64,000 bases of DNA from Ferrimonas kyonanensis DSM 18153 (GCF_000425405.1 NZ_AUDJ01000028.1:1-64000); one strand, 5' to 3'; counted from the first letter of the stretch, positions 1 to 9,734 are shown. Numbers and translations are program-made. Notes: a model not told the origin generated them from the sequence alone.

Positions 1-3
1 TTT

Positions 4-26
4 GGTTCTTCGCAGATTAGCGGGAA
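4..26 (+). repeat. Left terminal inverted repeat of the ISL3 element
   Basis: Begins GGTTCTTCGC. It matches the reverse complement of the right end at 19 of 23 positions, with mismatches at repeat positions 6, 11, 12 and 17. Confidence 0.85.
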
Positions 27-99
27 CTAGATACGAGAACGGCTGGAAAGGTTATTGTGTAGTCGCCAAACAAACCCAATAACCAACCAGCCGTTCTCG

Positions 100-1293
100 A
101 TGCCGAAGCTTACCTTGCCTGTCTCACTGTGGGAAGGGTTTTCCCCCACTCATACTGAGCTCCACCACGACACTCTTACCATCCATTTGACCCCTACGAG
201 CCCCGGTCGATGTCACTGTGGCCAGCCAGTCACTCAGGTCCATGATGTTTCCTCGCGCACTGTCCAGGAGCGAGACATTCTTGGCTATCGCACCCTGCTA
301 TCGCTGCCGCTACGCCGACTTCGCTGCTCTGGTTGTGGAGTAACTACCGAGAGCCTCTCCTGGCTTGAACCCCATGCGCGGCAGACCAATCTGCTGATTC
401 ATTACATCGAACACTTGCTTAAGCTGATGCCCATCAAGCACGTTAACGAGCTGACTGGTTTGCACTGGCACACCCTCAAGCGCCTGGATATGCGGCGCCT
501 GACCCGAGAGGTGATGGAACCTGACTGGAGCCAGGTGCGGCGTTTGGTCATGGACGAGTTTGCCCTGTTCAAGGGCCACCGCTACGCCACGGTCATCGCT
601 GATGCCGATACCCATCAGGTGCTGTGGGTCGGCGAGGGCCGTAGTCGAGAAGCAATACGGCCGTTCTTCCTACAGTTGGGGGAGCACTGCCAGTACATCG
701 AAGCGGTGGCCATGGATATGAATACCGCCTTCGACCTGGAGGTGGCTATGCACTGTCCAAACGCCGAAGTGGTCTATGACCTGTTCCATGTGGTGGCCAA
801 GTATGGCCGGGAAGTGGTGGACCGGGTTCGGGTAGACCGAGCCAACGAGCTGAAGCAGGACAAACCGGCCAGAAGAAGGGTGAAGCGAGGTCGTTGGGTG
901 TTGCTGAAGAATCGGGAGAACATGACCGGCAAGCAACATGCCTATCTGGAGGAGTTGCTAGCCGAGAACCGGTCGCTGATGGTTGTGTACCTGATGCGAG
1001 AGCAACTGAAGGAGTTGTGGTATGCCGACAGTCCCGATGTTGCTCTGAACCAGTGGCAACTGTGGTGGCAGCAGGTCACCGAGAGCGGTATAGAGCCGCT
1101 AATCCGCTTCGCCAGGAAGCTCAAACCTTACCTCAAAGGCATCGTCGCCTCAGCGACTTATCGGCTGCATACCTGCAAGCTGGAGGGGATGAACAACAAG
1201 ATAAAGGTCATCAAACGCATGGCCTACGGATACCGGGATAGCGACTACTTCTTCTTGAAGATACGAGCCGCTTTTCCCGGTAATGCGCGATGA
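100..1293 (+). CDS. ISL3 family transposase
   Basis: Transposase of about 397 residues that cuts and rejoins the element ends. The N-terminal part holds a Cys-rich zinc-binding segment (CHCGQP near residue 39 and CSGCG near residue 80), then a helix-turn-helix stretch. The DDE-type catalytic core follows, with VMDEFA, the AMDMNTAFD region and the C-terminal KLEGMNNKIKVIKRMAYGYRD motif typical of ISL3 enzymes. The start chosen is the ATG beginning MPKLTLP; an upstream in-frame ATG at 55 would add 15 residues rich in terminal-repeat-proximal sequence. No frameshift or internal stop is present, so the enzyme may be active. Confidence 0.9.
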   Translation: MPKLTLPVSLWEGFSPTHTELHHDTLTIHLTPTSPGRCHCGQPVTQVHDVSSRTVQERDILGYRTLLSLPLRRLRCSGCGVTTESLSWLEPHARQTNLLIHYIEHLLKLMPIKHVNELTGLHWHTLKRLDMRRLTREVMEPDWSQVRRLVMDEFALFKGHRYATVIADADTHQVLWVGEGRSREAIRPFFLQLGEHCQYIEAVAMDMNTAFDLEVAMHCPNAEVVYDLFHVVAKYGREVVDRVRVDRANELKQDKPARRRVKRGRWVLLKNRENMTGKQHAYLEELLAENRSLMVVYLMREQLKELWYADSPDVALNQWQLWWQQVTESGIEPLIRFARKLKPYLKGIVASATYRLHTCKLEGMNNKIKVIKRMAYGYRDSDYFFLKIRAAFPGNAR

Positions 1294-1296
1294 ACC
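1274..1296 (-). repeat. Right terminal inverted repeat of the ISL3 element
   Basis: Reads GGTTCATCGC on the minus strand, mirroring the left end. It overlaps the last codons and the stop of the transposase gene. Confidence 0.85.
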
Positions 1297-1316
1297 TTTT
1301 TTTAGGGGGATTGAAG

Positions 1317-2351
1317 CTACACTCGCGAGCGCTGATTCAGCTCCGCCAGCTTCATGGTCACCGCTTCCAGCGCTTCGGAAGCGCCGCGGCCGAAGCGATT
1401 GGCCAGGTTCTTTTTGATCACATAGCTTAACTTCAGTACCTCTTTGTCCTTGGCCTGTTTCATCAGCCAGTCGTCGGAGGTGCTCAGCTTATCCACCAGC
1501 CCCAGGTCCAACGCCTGAGTCGCAAACCAGTGTTCGCCGGTGGCCACCTTACCCAGATCCAGCTCGGGGCGATAGCGGCCGATGAAGTCCTTGAACAGAC
1601 CGTGGGTCTCTTCCAGCTCCTCGCGGAACTTCTCTCTAGCCGAGTCGGTGTTTTCACCAAACATGGTCAGGGTGCGCTTAAACTCACCGGCGGTGTGCTG
1701 TTCAAACTCAATGTTGCTCTTTTTCAGAAGCTTATTGAAATTAGGAAGCTGGGCAATGACACCGATAGAGCCGATGATGGAGAACGGTGCCGCCACAATG
1801 TGGTCCGCCACACAGGCCATCATGTAGCCACCGCTGGCCGCCACCTTATCCACCGCGATGGTCAGCGGAATGCCCGCCTCCCGCAGCCGCGCCAGTTGAC
1901 TGGATGCCAGGCCATAGGCATGCACCATGCCACCGCCACTCTCCAGTCGCACCAGCACCTGATCCTGCTTGTCGGCCACCGTCAGCAAGGCACTGATCTC
2001 CTCTCGCAGACTGACCACCTCGGACGCCTCGATGCCGGCTTTAAAGTCCAACACAAACACCCGGCCATCGCGGGGCTTATCGACGTTGGCTTTCTCCTCT
2101 TTCTGGCGGGCCTTTTCGGCTTTCTTCTCCGCCTTCTCTTTGGCCTTCAGTTGCTCCTTAGTCAGCAGCGCACCCTCGAGGTGATGCTGATAGTCTTCCA
2201 ACTGGTCCGACAGACAGGTGACCTGCAGCTCGCCCTTCTGGCCACGCTGCGAGCGCCCGACCTGGGCCGCCACCAAAATGATCGCCACCACGGCTACCAC
2301 CAGGGTCAGGGCCTTTGCTAAAAACAGGCCGTACTCAAATAAAAACTCCAA
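1317..2351 (-). CDS. sohB: SohB, inner-membrane S49-family peptidase
   Basis: Membrane-anchored serine peptidase related to signal peptide peptidase SppA. One N-terminal transmembrane helix (about residues 8-29) is followed by a charged Lys/Glu-rich linker (about 60-95) and the S49 peptidase domain. The nucleophile is the Ser in DKVAASGGYMMA (about residue 173), with a probable general-base Lys in AGEFKRTLT (about residue 225). The length of 344 residues is normal for SohB. It is transcribed away from the lipase gene, and the IS element lies right after its stop. In enteric bacteria sohB also neighbours yciK, as here. Confidence 0.93.
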   Translation of the reverse strand: MEFLFEYGLFLAKALTLVVAVVAIILVAAQVGRSQRGQKGELQVTCLSDQLEDYQHHLEGALLTKEQLKAKEKAEKKAEKARQKEEKANVDKPRDGRVFVLDFKAGIEASEVVSLREEISALLTVADKQDQVLVRLESGGGMVHAYGLASSQLARLREAGIPLTIAVDKVAASGGYMMACVADHIVAAPFSIIGSIGVIAQLPNFNKLLKKSNIEFEQHTAGEFKRTLTMFGENTDSAREKFREELEETHGLFKDFIGRYRPELDLGKVATGEHWFATQALDLGLVDKLSTSDDWLMKQAKDKEVLKLSYVIKKNLANRFGRGASEALEAVTMKLAELNQRSRV

Positions 2352-2396
2352 AATCAGCTCCCTAGCTTTGTTTGGCCCTTATTCTATAACGAATCC

Positions 2397-2424
2397 AAAA
2401 AAAAGACCCAGCCTTGGCTGGGTC
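2397..2424 (-). terminator. Rho-independent terminator of the VolA-like lipase gene
   Basis: Nine-bp stem GACCCAGCC/GGCTGGGTC with a TT loop, followed on the minus strand by eight T. It lies 20 bp past the lipase stop codon. Confidence 0.85.
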
Positions 2425-2444
2425 CTGTTCAGAGTTTACTCAGT

Positions 2445-4862
2445 TCAGGGACAAGGCTGAGTCACCACGTCGTTGCTCACCGGCAACGACATCCCCAGGC
2501 TGGCCGCAAATTCGGCCACCTGAGCCTGCATTTCAGCCGTAGTCGCGGCGGCATTGACGCCGTCGGTCACGCCGGGGATCTCGTTGGGGCTCAGCAGCGA
2601 ACCGTGGTGGCCCTTGCTAAAGCGCACCGCACCACTGGCGTCGGCCCCCTGCAGAGTTTCATCCACACAGCCCAGGCCGATGGCGGCAATCAGAGGCTCG
2701 GTTCCCGACAGAGGCGCACCGGCCACGGTATTGGGCAGCACCTGGTCCGGCAGGTTGGTGTCGCCGTCGCCAACGATCTCCTGCACGTGCACCTTGGCAT
2801 TGGTTGACGCCAGGGCCGCCGCATGGTTGATGGGATCAATCGCCTCAATCTGAGTCTGAATCGAGAACATCAGCAGCGGAATCACCTCCTCCTGCACCTG
2901 TTTGGCAAAGGCTTCGTATTCAGGCGTACCCGGCTCGGGAACCGGTACGCCGGCTTCCTCCGCCAGCACCTTAATCAGCTCATTCACTAACAACGGGCCA
3001 AAAGTGGCACTGCCGGCAAACACTCCGGCCAGACCGGCGGCCGGCGCCGACAGCGACGCCGCCTGAATGGTGTAAGGGTTCATCTCGGCCGGAACGCCGT
3101 CGATCGGCAGGTTGGCGTAGGTGGTCAGGTCGGCACCGGTAATGGCACCCAGGCTCAGCCCCTGCATGGTGACCTTGGTCAAATCATAGGTCGGCGCACC
3201 GCCGGCTCCCACTTCGGCCATGACCATGCCAGTGACTGCCGCCCGCACTGCCAGGTGGTCAATCAGCGCTTGACGGAAGTTATCCCGTACGGTCAAACCG
3301 CTGCTGATGTTGATGAACACCAAACCGGAACCATTGGCAAACTGCGGCCCAAAACTCGGGTCACTGGCGCTGATCTCGTACACGCCGTCGCCATTGAAAT
3401 CAAAGCCACGCTCACCGTGCAGCGGCATGTCGATGGCAATGGTAGCCAGGCCCGCCGCCGACATGGCGCCGGAATTGGCCAGGGTGGTCTCCTTGGTGGC
3501 GCTCAATCCGTGCAGCGCCATGCTCAAGGGCCAGCCGGTGGCCGGCTTGGACACGGTAATGCCCAGCGCCGCCAACTTGGCCGCATTTGGCATGGTCATC
3601 AGCACAGGTACCGTCTGTGCCGACTTCGGAGCCGGTACCGGGTTGAAGCGGGTCAGGTGCTGCTGCACATCCAGATCGCTGCCGTCGTCGGCAAGGATGG
3701 TACAACCGACAATCTCGGCCGGGTTGGAGATCGCTTCCACCGGATCGCGACCACAGGCCACCACTTGCTCAGAGAACTTCTCCAGCGTCAGGGTGCCCGC
3801 CTGCAGCGCCTGCAGCACCGCCAACGGGCTGTCCCCCAGAGCACGCCAGGTGCTGGAGATGGTCGGGTCCGCCGGCGTCGGCGCGGTCAGGTAGTAAGGC
3901 AGAGTCAGTTCGGCCTTAAATACGTCGGTGGCGTCGGCCAACAGATAGGCGACACCGTCGGCCGGTGTCAGCGGCAAATAGTTGGCGGCGGTACCAGCTG
4001 GCATCGGCGGTGCGGTCCAGACTGGTTTAAATGGCGCGTGCTCGGCGGCGGGAGACACCACCAGTTGCTTGGTGATCTCCAGTACGTCAAACACCGATTG
4101 AGTGGTGTAGACCCCACTGTAGGTGATGCTGTCCGGGTCGACACCAAATCCGGCGGCCAGGCTGCCTTCGTAGTTGTTGACCAGCGCCTGCAGGTCCCGA
4201 GAGCTCCCTTCCGGCAGTGGCTTGGTATTAATATCTAACTTCAGCTGTTTATAGGTTTCCGATGCTTGCAACTGGCGGCCGTCAGAGTCCTGCAGCAGAT
4301 CGGTGGTGATGTACAGGTATCCACTGGTGGCTGGCAGCGGCTTCAGCGGCTGGGCAATCACGGTGTTGCCGGATACGGCGGTAACAAAGTCGCTGCCCCA
4401 AACCAGCTCCTCGCCCACCTTACACACGCTCAGTGACGGCGCGGCGCTGCACTCGGCATCCGGCGACAGGGCGCCGCCCAGAGTCACGGAGAACACCCGT
4501 ACGGCACCGGCCTGGGCCACGCTGGTGGCGTCAATGGTTAAGCCTTCCGGCAGTTCGATGTTTAGCTGAATCGGCTGCGTGGTGGACCAGCCATCCAGTG
4601 CGCCCAGGGCGACCATAGGATCGGTGTAATCCGGCGTATCGCCGGCGGCCACTTCATCGGGAATCTGCAAGGTTCCGTCGGGAGTCCCCAGGAACAACAG
4701 GTCATTCGGCAAAGGCAGCACACCATTTGCCGGATCAAAGGCCACACGGGCTGAAACTGGAATCGGTTTGGCGTTGTTCACGTCGTCGTTGTAGCTGTCT
4801 CCGTTACAGCCTGACAGTGCCAAAGCCGACAGGACGGCAGTACTAACCAGCAGTCGTCTCAT
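2445..4862 (-). CDS. VolA/Pla-1-family surface lipoprotein lipase (lysophospholipase)
   Basis: Secreted lipoprotein of about 805 residues resembling Vibrio VolA, an outer-membrane-exposed lysophospholipase. A signal peptide starting MRRLLVS ends in the lipobox LALSGC, so the mature protein should be lipidated on Cys. The N-terminal domain contains the family-typical stretch VAFDPANGVLPLPNDLL. An alpha/beta-hydrolase part follows, with HGLSA, DMPLHGERG and the nucleophile elbow GLSLG (Ser near residue 570). The start was set at this Met because a good ribosome site (GGGGAGAG) precedes it and the signal peptide begins there; an in-frame Met 14 codons upstream would spoil the signal. It probably releases fatty acids from host or environmental lysolipids. 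Confidence 0.85.
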   Translation of the reverse strand: MRRLLVSTAVLSALALSGCNGDSYNDDVNNAKPIPVSARVAFDPANGVLPLPNDLLFLGTPDGTLQIPDEVAAGDTPDYTDPMVALGALDGWSTTQPIQLNIELPEGLTIDATSVAQAGAVRVFSVTLGGALSPDAECSAAPSLSVCKVGEELVWGSDFVTAVSGNTVIAQPLKPLPATSGYLYITTDLLQDSDGRQLQASETYKQLKLDINTKPLPEGSSRDLQALVNNYEGSLAAGFGVDPDSITYSGVYTTQSVFDVLEITKQLVVSPAAEHAPFKPVWTAPPMPAGTAANYLPLTPADGVAYLLADATDVFKAELTLPYYLTAPTPADPTISSTWRALGDSPLAVLQALQAGTLTLEKFSEQVVACGRDPVEAISNPAEIVGCTILADDGSDLDVQQHLTRFNPVPAPKSAQTVPVLMTMPNAAKLAALGITVSKPATGWPLSMALHGLSATKETTLANSGAMSAAGLATIAIDMPLHGERGFDFNGDGVYEISASDPSFGPQFANGSGLVFINISSGLTVRDNFRQALIDHLAVRAAVTGMVMAEVGAGGAPTYDLTKVTMQGLSLGAITGADLTTYANLPIDGVPAEMNPYTIQAASLSAPAAGLAGVFAGSATFGPLLVNELIKVLAEEAGVPVPEPGTPEYEAFAKQVQEEVIPLLMFSIQTQIEAIDPINHAAALASTNAKVHVQEIVGDGDTNLPDQVLPNTVAGAPLSGTEPLIAAIGLGCVDETLQGADASGAVRFSKGHHGSLLSPNEIPGVTDGVNAAATTAEMQAQVAEFAASLGMSLPVSNDVVTQPCP

Positions 4863-5180
4863 TTTCTCTCCCCAATCCTTGTTGTAACCCACGGCTGCCC
4901 CCAAGGGATTAAGGGCTGAACAGGTCTGCGACCGTGAGTATTAGTTTTGTTTTCCGTAATTAATTTCGTCACAATAGGCGCGATTCTGGCGAATATGACG
5001 CTCTATATGCCGATTGCGACCTATTTCAAAGTAACGCAAAAACCATAACTTAGCTACATTTTTGCAACGAGCAGCCGGTTCTGCGGTCCTAACAAAGCAA
5101 TCAAATGTTTAAAACAACTGTTTGCCGCCGCCGCAAAGCCACAAATGACGCGTATTACAAAAAAAGGATGGCGTTAAAGG
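4863..5180. other. Divergent intergenic region between lipase gene and yciK
   Basis: About 320 bp without a convincing gene. It must hold the promoters for the lipase (leftward) and yciK (rightward). The right part is AT-rich with A-tracts. I see no clear operator or riboswitch. Confidence 0.6.
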
Positions 5181-5924
5181 ATGTTGGATTACAGCCCCAA
5201 AAAAGATCTGCTTACTGACAAGGTAATCCTGGTCACCGGCGCCGGAGACGGCATTGGCCGTCAGGCTGCCCTGACCTACGCGGCCCACGGTGCCACCGTG
5301 ATTTTACTTGGCCGCAGCGTCAACAAGCTGGAAGCGGTGTACGACGAAATTGAAGCCCTTGGCGCACCACAAGCGGCGATCATTCCGCTGGATATGCAGG
5401 GCGCCACCGAGCAGAACTACATCGACATGGCCGACACCATCGAAGGCCAGTTCGGCCGCCTCGACGGCGTGCTGCACAACGCCGGTATGCTCGGCAGCCT
5501 GACCCCCTTGGAACAGGTCTCCACCGAGATGTTCAATGAGGTGATGCAGGTAAACCTGACCGCTCAGTTCGTGATGACCAAGGCACTGATGCGCTTGTTC
5601 CGGCAGCAAAATGCCGGCTCCATCATCTTTACCTCTTCCGGCGTGGGTCGCAAAGGCCGGGCATTCTGGGGCCCCTACGCCATCTCCAAGTTTGCCACCG
5701 AAGGGATGATGCAAGTGTGGGCCGATGAACTGGACGACACCCAGATTCGGGTCAACTGCATCAACCCCGGCGCAACCCGCACCAAGATGCGCGCCCTGGC
5801 CTACCCGGCCGAAAACCCGGAAACCCTGAAGACGCCACAGGAACTGATGCCGCTGTACCTGTACCTGATGGGCGATGACAGCCTCGAGGTTAATGGCCAG
5901 AGCATCGACGCTCAGCCAAAATAG
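5181..5924 (+). CDS. yciK: YciK family short-chain dehydrogenase/reductase
   Basis: Cytoplasmic SDR-fold oxidoreductase of 247 residues. The nucleotide-binding motif VTGAGDGIG lies at about residues 19-27, NAG near residue 92, the catalytic Ser in FTSSGV, and the YxxxK pair in GPYAISKF (about 165-169). The N-terminus (SPKKDLLTDKVILVTGA) closely follows enteric YciK. Its physiological substrate is not established. An AAAGG sequence sits immediately before the ATG, and a second A/G-rich sequence about 14 bp upstream may serve as the ribosome site. The gene is followed by its own terminator. Confidence 0.92.
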   Translation: MLDYSPKKDLLTDKVILVTGAGDGIGRQAALTYAAHGATVILLGRSVNKLEAVYDEIEALGAPQAAIIPLDMQGATEQNYIDMADTIEGQFGRLDGVLHNAGMLGSLTPLEQVSTEMFNEVMQVNLTAQFVMTKALMRLFRQQNAGSIIFTSSGVGRKGRAFWGPYAISKFATEGMMQVWADELDDTQIRVNCINPGATRTKMRALAYPAENPETLKTPQELMPLYLYLMGDDSLEVNGQSIDAQPK

Positions 5925-5951
5925 CCGTCACGGCACCCCTAATTCCAGGCG

Positions 5952-5981
5952 CGGGCTGATCACATTCAGCCCGTTTTTTTT
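5952..5981 (+). terminator. Rho-independent terminator after yciK
   Basis: Stem CGGGCTGA/TCAGCCCG with a 6-nt loop followed by eight T. Confidence 0.88.
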
Positions 5982-6044
5982 AAGACAGGGCGCAATACTG
6001 GCCAAACCTTTGCCGCATTCATAAGCACTCTGTAACGAATTCAT

Positions 6045-6050
6045 TATAAT
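6045..6050 (+). promoter_or_regulatory. Candidate -10 element upstream of the GGDEF/EAL gene
   Basis: A perfect TATAAT about 100 bp before the start codon. No good -35 hexamer lies at the usual spacing. The transcript would begin near 6057 and carry a possible 15-codon leader ORF (6072-6119) whose role, if any, is unknown. Confidence 0.4.
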
Positions 6051-6149
6051 AGCCTGACTTAAGAGGGTTTAATGATGAAACCGACGCCAGGTCGTGACAC
6101 ACTAGATGCCCCGTTATGATGCCCCTATAGACAGAGCCCTTTTGAGCCA

Positions 6150-8801
6150 ATGAAATGGAATAATGCTGCCCCCCTTCCCTCTGCAGCCAAACGGAACAGC
6201 AAGCGCTCGGACTCCGGCCTCAAACCTCTTTATGGCGCCGTGGCAGCTTCGGCCATCTTTATCTTTACCCTGGCCCTGACCATCAGCGCCGCCAAGACCA
6301 TCGAAAACTACGAGACCGACAAGCAACGCAACCAGATCTACGACTTCCTCAGCAGTGCCGAAGAACGCATGGTCTCCGAGGTCGCCAAGATTCACTCGGC
6401 CATCTACCTGGCCGCGTCCTCCATCCAGCAGCACCACCAACAGCCCGACCTCAAGCAGCGGTTTCAATCACTGGCCTATCTGGTGCTGCAGAATAACCCC
6501 AGCGTCCTCAGCCTGGATATTGCCCCGGGGGGGCGCATCTGGGCGGTCTACCCGCAGATCAGCAACAATGCCATTGGCCACGACACCAGCGACACCCTCT
6601 CCAGCCGCGAGGCAAGGCGACTGCGAAAGGCGGTGATGGGCGGTCCCTATACCCTGTACGCCGGCGGCACTGGCCTGGTGCTGAGCCAGCCGATTTTCGT
6701 CTCGGACAACGCGGAAAATCCGCCACTGACGCCGGCCGACGGCGAGCGGTTCTGGGGCTACATCAATGCGGTGATGCGCTTTGGCGACAGCAAGATGCTC
6801 AGTGGACTGGATATCCTCGCCAACGACACCATCAACTACAGCCTCTATTGCGGCAACGTCATCGCCAAGCATGTGTACAACAACAGCGGCGACCCGGTGG
6901 AAAAGGGCCTCAAACGCAGCTTCACCGTCGATGGCCTCAGCTGTGAGCTCAGGGCCGAATCCAAACTGCAACAGCAGACCCCGATCTCGGCGCTGTTTAT
7001 CTTCCTGTGTGGCCTGGTAACCGCCACCCTGATGAGCTTCTGGGCCTGGCAACAGAGCACCGCCAAGCGGCAACTGGAGCTGCTGGTGGCACAAAAAACC
7101 AAGGCTCTGCAAGACTCGGAACTGCAGTTTCGCGAGCTGTCGGAACGCTCACTGACCGGCATCTTTATCATCGTCCACGGCCGCTTTACCTACACCAACC
7201 CCACCATGTGCAACACCTTGGGTTACAGCGCCGATGAACTGTTCGCCATCAAGGATCTGTCGGAGCTGATTCATCATCAGGACTACCTGCGCATTCAGGA
7301 ATGGCTGGACGATCCCAGCACGGTGGAAAGCCCCAATAACGAGCGGGACAGCCAGCATCTGCACCAGCGAGTGCGCTGCTTCAACAAAGCCGGGGTCACC
7401 AAACACCTGGAGTTTTACTGCGTGACCACCGAATATCGCGGCGAAACCGCCATCTTCGGCTCCATGCTGGACGTCACCAGCCAGGTGGCCGCCGAGCGTA
7501 AGATCACCTACCAGGCCTACTACGATCAGCTCACCGGCATGCCCAACCGGGCGTCGTTTCAACAGCGAATCAAGCAATCCATCGCCGCCGCCAGTGGCCA
7601 TCAGCAACTGGCGTTGATGTTCATCGACCTGGATAAATTCAAGACCATCAACGACAGCCTCGGCCACGACTACGGCGATCAGTTGTTGAAGCTGGCGGCC
7701 TCGCGACTCAAAACCTCGTTAAGAAGCGATGACTTCATCGCCCGCATCGGTGGCGACGAGTTCTCCATCCTCATTGAGGACTATCAGGATAAACATCAGA
7801 TAGAACAGATCGCCCAGCGGGCCATCAATGCCTTTAAGGAGCACTTTACCCTCAAGGGCAAGAACTTCTACATCGGCCTGAGCATCGGCATCTGCCTGTA
7901 CCCCAATGACGGCGAAGACGCGGAAACCCTGCTGAAAAACGCCGACATCTCCATGTACCTGGCCAAGAACAGCGGTGGCTCCAGCTACAAGTTCTTTGAC
8001 GAAAGTGAATCCCACCTGTTCTACAGCAAACTGGATCTGGAGAACGAGCTGCGCAACGCGTTGGATCAAGGCGGGCTGCATCTGGAGTATCAGCCGCAAA
8101 ACTCGCTGGTCAGCGGTGACATCATCGGCACCGAAGCCCTGGTGCGCTGGTACCATCCGGTCAAAGGACGAATTCCTCCGGTGGAGTTCATTCCGGTAGC
8201 CGAGGAGAGCAGCCTGATACTGGAGCTGGATCGTTACGTACTGGAGCGGGGCTGTAAGCAGTTGGCGCAGTGGCAACAGAAAGGCATCAACGTCAAGCTG
8301 GCCATTAATATCTCTTCGGCGCAGCTGGAGAAAGGCGACCTACTGGGGCTGGTCAGTACCTGCCTCGATACCTACCAGATTCAGCCAGACAGGCTGGAGC
8401 TGGAGATCACCGAAAACTCACTGATCAAGAGCCCAACCGAAGTGGCCGCCATTCTCAGTGGTCTGCAGGAGATGGGGGTCAGCATCGCCATCGACGACTT
8501 TGGTACCGGCTACTCGTCGTTTGCCCTGCTCAAAGATCTGCCCATCAATAAGATCAAGCTGGATAAGAAGTTCATCGACGCCATCGAAACCGATGCCAAG
8601 GATCGCAAGATCATCAACACCATCGGCGAGCTGGCACGGTCACTGCAGTTGCAACTGATTGCCGAAGGGGTAGAGAGCAACTCCCAGGTAATGCGGCTCT
8701 TGGAATGCGGCTGCTATCAGGGCCAGGGGTTCCTGTTTGCCCGCCCCATGAGCGCCAGTGACTATGAAGAGATGCTGGCCCACAGCCACATCATCGACTA
8801 A
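6150..8801 (+). CDS. Membrane CHASE/PAS/GGDEF/EAL cyclic-di-GMP turnover protein
   Basis: Inner-membrane signalling protein of 883 residues. One transmembrane helix (about 27-46), a periplasmic CHASE-like sensor (about 50-275), a second helix (about 279-299), a PAS domain (about 320-450), then GGDEF and EAL domains. The cyclase signature GGDEF (534-538) is intact. So are the phosphodiesterase markers EAL (662-664), ELEITEN, IDDFGTGYSS and EGVES, so both making and breaking cyclic-di-GMP are chemically possible. Which activity dominates cannot be told from sequence. It is monocistronic, flanked by terminators, and could influence the Tad pilus or biofilm, though no direct link is visible. Confidence 0.9.
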   Translation: MKWNNAAPLPSAAKRNSKRSDSGLKPLYGAVAASAIFIFTLALTISAAKTIENYETDKQRNQIYDFLSSAEERMVSEVAKIHSAIYLAASSIQQHHQQPDLKQRFQSLAYLVLQNNPSVLSLDIAPGGRIWAVYPQISNNAIGHDTSDTLSSREARRLRKAVMGGPYTLYAGGTGLVLSQPIFVSDNAENPPLTPADGERFWGYINAVMRFGDSKMLSGLDILANDTINYSLYCGNVIAKHVYNNSGDPVEKGLKRSFTVDGLSCELRAESKLQQQTPISALFIFLCGLVTATLMSFWAWQQSTAKRQLELLVAQKTKALQDSELQFRELSERSLTGIFIIVHGRFTYTNPTMCNTLGYSADELFAIKDLSELIHHQDYLRIQEWLDDPSTVESPNNERDSQHLHQRVRCFNKAGVTKHLEFYCVTTEYRGETAIFGSMLDVTSQVAAERKITYQAYYDQLTGMPNRASFQQRIKQSIAAASGHQQLALMFIDLDKFKTINDSLGHDYGDQLLKLAASRLKTSLRSDDFIARIGGDEFSILIEDYQDKHQIEQIAQRAINAFKEHFTLKGKNFYIGLSIGICLYPNDGEDAETLLKNADISMYLAKNSGGSSYKFFDESESHLFYSKLDLENELRNALDQGGLHLEYQPQNSLVSGDIIGTEALVRWYHPVKGRIPPVEFIPVAEESSLILELDRYVLERGCKQLAQWQQKGINVKLAINISSAQLEKGDLLGLVSTCLDTYQIQPDRLELEITENSLIKSPTEVAAILSGLQEMGVSIAIDDFGTGYSSFALLKDLPINKIKLDKKFIDAIETDAKDRKIINTIGELARSLQLQLIAEGVESNSQVMRLLECGCYQGQGFLFARPMSASDYEEMLAHSHIID

Positions 8802-8815
8802 TCCCGGTCACAGGC

Positions 8816-8847
8816 ACAAAAAAACCAGCCACTTGGCTGGTTTTTTA
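8816..8847. terminator. Bidirectional terminator between the GGDEF/EAL gene and rluB
   Basis: Stem CCAGCC/GGCTGG flanked by an A-run on the left and a T-run on the right, so it can serve both convergent genes. Confidence 0.88.
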
Positions 8848-8858
8848 TTGGCTTGCGC

Positions 8859-9725
8859 TTAGCGCTTCGGCCCCTTCGCCGGGCGATGCTTCTTAACGGC
8901 ACGGCGAATCTTACCGGTCTTAATCTTGTTCTGACGTCGAGCCGCCTGCTTGTCCTTATCCATCAGGGTGCGGGACTCGGTGCCCAGGTCCACCAACTTG
9001 CGCAGGTAGTTAACCTGGTCCAGTTGCAGCTCTACCCAACCGCCGCGAGGCAGGCCTTTCGGCAGCGTGATGTCACCGTAGCGGATACGCATCAGGCGAG
9101 ACACTTGCATCCCCTGACTTTCCCACAACCGGCGCACTTCACGGTTACGCCCTTCACTGAGGATGGCGTGGTACCAGTGGTTAAGGCCTTCGCCGCCCGC
9201 GGCAATCAGTCGCTTAAACCGAGCCGGACCGTCTTCCAGCTCAACACCGGTGCGCAGCGCCTGCAGATTCTGCTCGGTGACTTCGCCAAAGACCCGTACG
9301 GCGTACTCCCGCTCCACTTCCCGAGACGGGTGCATCAGCCGGTTGGCCAGTTCACCGTCAGTGGTAAACAGCAGTAATCCTGAGGTGTTGATGTCCAGGC
9401 GCCCCACGGCCACCCAGCGACTGCCGCGCACTTTAGGCAAACGATCGAACACCGTCGGCCGCCCCTGCGGGTCGGTGCGGGTACAGAGTTCGCCTTCCGG
9501 CTTGTAGTACGCCAGCACTCGGCAAATCACTTCATTTTCAGCCTGAATGGACACCAGGTGGCCGTCAACCCGAATCAGAGCATCGCTACCGGTCTCAACC
9601 CTATCGCCCAGCTTGGCGACACTGCCATTCACACTTACTCGACCGGCCTCAATCACAGCTTCCATCTCACGACGGGAACCGTGGCCAGCTCGAGCCAACA
9701 CCTTCTGTAGCTTTTCGCTCATCAA
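8859..9725 (-). CDS. rluB: 23S rRNA pseudouridine synthase RluB
   Basis: Pseudouridylates helix 89/90 region of 23S rRNA (U2605 in E. coli). An N-terminal S4 RNA-binding domain ([18 protein letters not shown], about residues 4-60) is followed by the RsuA-type catalytic domain. The signature [12 protein letters not shown] contains the catalytic Asp (about residue 112), and [13 protein letters not shown] is also present. The C-terminal tail is Lys/Arg-rich ([15 protein letters not shown]). It lies 9 bp downstream of scpB and is probably in one transcript with scpA and scpB, an arrangement common in Shewanella-like bacteria. Confidence 0.94.
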   Translation of the reverse strand: MMSEKLQKVLARAGHGSRREMEAVIEAGRVSVNGSVAKLGDRVETGSDALIRVDGHLVSIQAENEVICRVLAYYKPEGELCTRTDPQGRPTVFDRLPKVRGSRWVAVGRLDINTSGLLLFTTDGELANRLMHPSREVEREYAVRVFGEVTEQNLQALRTGVELEDGPARFKRLIAAGGEGLNHWYHAILSEGRNREVRRLWESQGMQVSRLMRIRYGDITLPKGLPRGGWVELQLDQVNYLRKLVDLGTESRTLMDKDKQAARRQNKIKTGKIRRAVKKHRPAKGPKR

Positions 9726-9734
9726 ATCTCTTCT

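Larger units (their letters stand above)
4..1296 (+). mobile_element. ISL3-family insertion sequence, complete
   Basis: A 1293-bp element bounded by terminal inverted repeats of 23 bp that match at 19 positions; both ends begin GGTTC. One transposase gene fills it, and the transposase stop codon lies inside the right repeat. The ends and the transposase type fit the ISL3 family, which normally duplicates 8 bp of target. The duplication cannot be tested because only three bases (TTT) remain left of the element; the right flank starts with seven T. The element sits 20 bp beyond the end of sohB. Confidence 0.88.

Noticed and set aside
3255-4238. Long open frame opposite the VolA-like lipase gene
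   Set aside because: Arg/Gly/His-rich shadow of a GC-rich gene; the lipase on the other strand is well supported.
6072-6119. Fifteen-codon leader ORF before the GGDEF/EAL gene
   Set aside because: It has a GAGG upstream but no informative codon run or attenuator hairpin follows, so it is not called as a gene.
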